A stretch of 32,324 nt of DNA from an uncultured Bacteroides sp. (GTDB taxonomy: Bacteria; Bacteroidota; Bacteroidia; Bacteroidales; Bacteroidaceae), in NCBI RefSeq assembly GCF_910578895.1, contig NZ_CAJTSC010000020.1:1-32324 (forward strand), given 5' to 3'. Made by a program: the position numbers and the translations under genes. Below, piece after piece: positions 31,689 to 32,324 of this stretch; position 1 is the first letter of the stretch; each line of letters opens with the position of its first letter. A model generated the notes under the pieces. That model had not been told where the DNA came from. It saw only the letters and a list, made by a program, of their open reading frames with translations, and searched no databases.

Positions 31689-31696
31689 CAAAAGTA
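31689..31696 (-). promoter_or_regulatory. -7 box of the TPR gene
   Basis: Minus-strand TACTTTTG, 31 nt before the start codon at 31657. No -33 match. Confidence 0.5.
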
Positions 31697-31777
31697 ACGT
31701 TTATTCATTTACATATCAGGATATGCCGAAGACTTTTTATATTTTTTGAGCCTTTTATACCTTATTATATGGTTTGC

Positions 31778-32324
31778 TTACTTGACGGTTTTCACCTTAT
31801 AGGAACAGCGCGCCTTCCCTTTCAGCATAGCATTCAGTTTTCCCTTTATCATCTGCTTGCGCAGGGGCGACAGGTGGTCGATGAACATCTTACCTTCCAG
31901 ATGGTCGAACTCGTGCTGCATGACGCGTGCCAGATAACCTTCCACCACCTCGTCGTGTTCCACCAAGTCTTCATCCAAATATTTCACATGTATCTTGTTG
32001 CCTCTCTTTACTGCCTCATGAATGCCCGGCAGGCTCAGGCAGCCTTCTTCCATAGACACCTCTTCGCCCGACACTTCCAGAATATGCGCATTGATGTATA
32101 CTTTGCGAAAATCTTTATATTCGGGATAATCTTCCGACAACACATCCAAATCTACCACAACGACACGAATCGGCAAACCGATCTGCGGCGCTGCAAGTCC
32201 CACGCCATCGGCATGATCCATTGTCTCGAACATATTCTGAACCAGTTCTTTCAGATTCGGATAATCGGGAGTGATATCCTCCGCCACTTTTCTCAACACG
32301 GGCTGGCCGTATACATAAATAGGT
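31778..32324 (-). CDS. def: Peptide deformylase (5' end outside the window)
   Basis: At least 181 residues; the frame remains open at the window edge, and translation of the last bases gives PIYVYGQPV before LRKVAED, so only a few N-terminal residues are missing. All three active-site motifs are present: GVGLAAPQIG, EEGCLSLPG (with the metal-binding Cys) and QHEFDHLEGKMFIDHLS (two His ligands and the catalytic Glu). It removes the formyl group from new proteins in the cytoplasm. A TTG inside the frame at 32299 is an internal Leu codon and not the start. The TPR gene follows on the same strand with its own promoter. Confidence 0.97.
   Translation of the reverse strand, partial: PIYVYGQPVLRKVAEDITPDYPNLKELVQNMFETMDHADGVGLAAPQIGLPIRVVVVDLDVLSEDYPEYKDFRKVYINAHILEVSGEEVSMEEGCLSLPGIHEAVKRGNKIHVKYLDEDLVEHDEVVEGYLARVMQHEFDHLEGKMFIDHLSPLRKQMIKGKLNAMLKGKARCSYKVKTVK

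Overview
The window is chromosomal DNA from a gut-type Bacteroides (order Bacteroidales). This rests on three things: Bacteroidetes -7 promoters (TAnnTTTG, sometimes with a -33 TTG) in front of almost every gene and little use of Shine-Dalgarno sites; families typical of the group (TonB receptor with a carboxypeptidase-like N-terminal domain, BspA-like leucine-rich repeats, an UpxY-type NGN protein, SLBB/Wzz polysaccharide export genes); and the gene order def - TPR - thrS - infC - rpmI - rplT followed by a small RNA. I cannot name the species.

Layout. 1-460: a leftward promoter leaving the window and three leftward tRNAs (Ser-GCT, Glu-CTC, Lys-CTT). 680-5160: a Crp/Fnr regulator and an AraC regulator that converge, a TonB-dependent receptor, and a small secreted histidine-rich protein; the last two look like a metal or metal-complex uptake pair. 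5160-11242: a lipoprotein 5'-nucleotidase, Tex, a secreted leucine-rich-repeat protein and a CPBP membrane protease. 11289-15253: an asymmetric ABC-F ATPase, divergent from the grpE-dnaJ chaperone operon. 15381-19354: a leftward operon of an SLBB/Wza-like export protein, a Wzz-like chain-length protein and a short NGN-only antiterminator-like protein. 19625-20534: tRNA-Thr(CGT) and a HicA/HicB toxin-antitoxin pair. 20742-25396: mltG, then an iorA-iorB-paaK operon that interconverts aryl-2-oxoacids, arylacetyl-CoA and arylacetates. 25570-25801: a leftward small RNA with its own promoter and terminator, matching in place and form the Bacteroidales-1 / 6S-like RNA. 26154-32324: rplT, rpmI, infC, thrS, a TPR protein and the truncated start of def, all leftward.

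The least explained content is between genes. Three intergenic regions each hold a diverged tandem array of nearly the same period (22, 23 and 21 bp) but unrelated sequence. Two related long palindromic elements (about 13110-13301 and 20564-20688) and a 73-bp element with 19-bp terminal inverted repeats (2203-2275, with one related end at 19480-19498) look like interspersed repeats. No phage, transposase gene or CRISPR array was seen. I found no clearly new multigene system; the best candidates for follow-up are the arrays, the palindromic family, the histidine-rich/TonB pair, the NGN-only protein and the one-site ABC-F ATPase.
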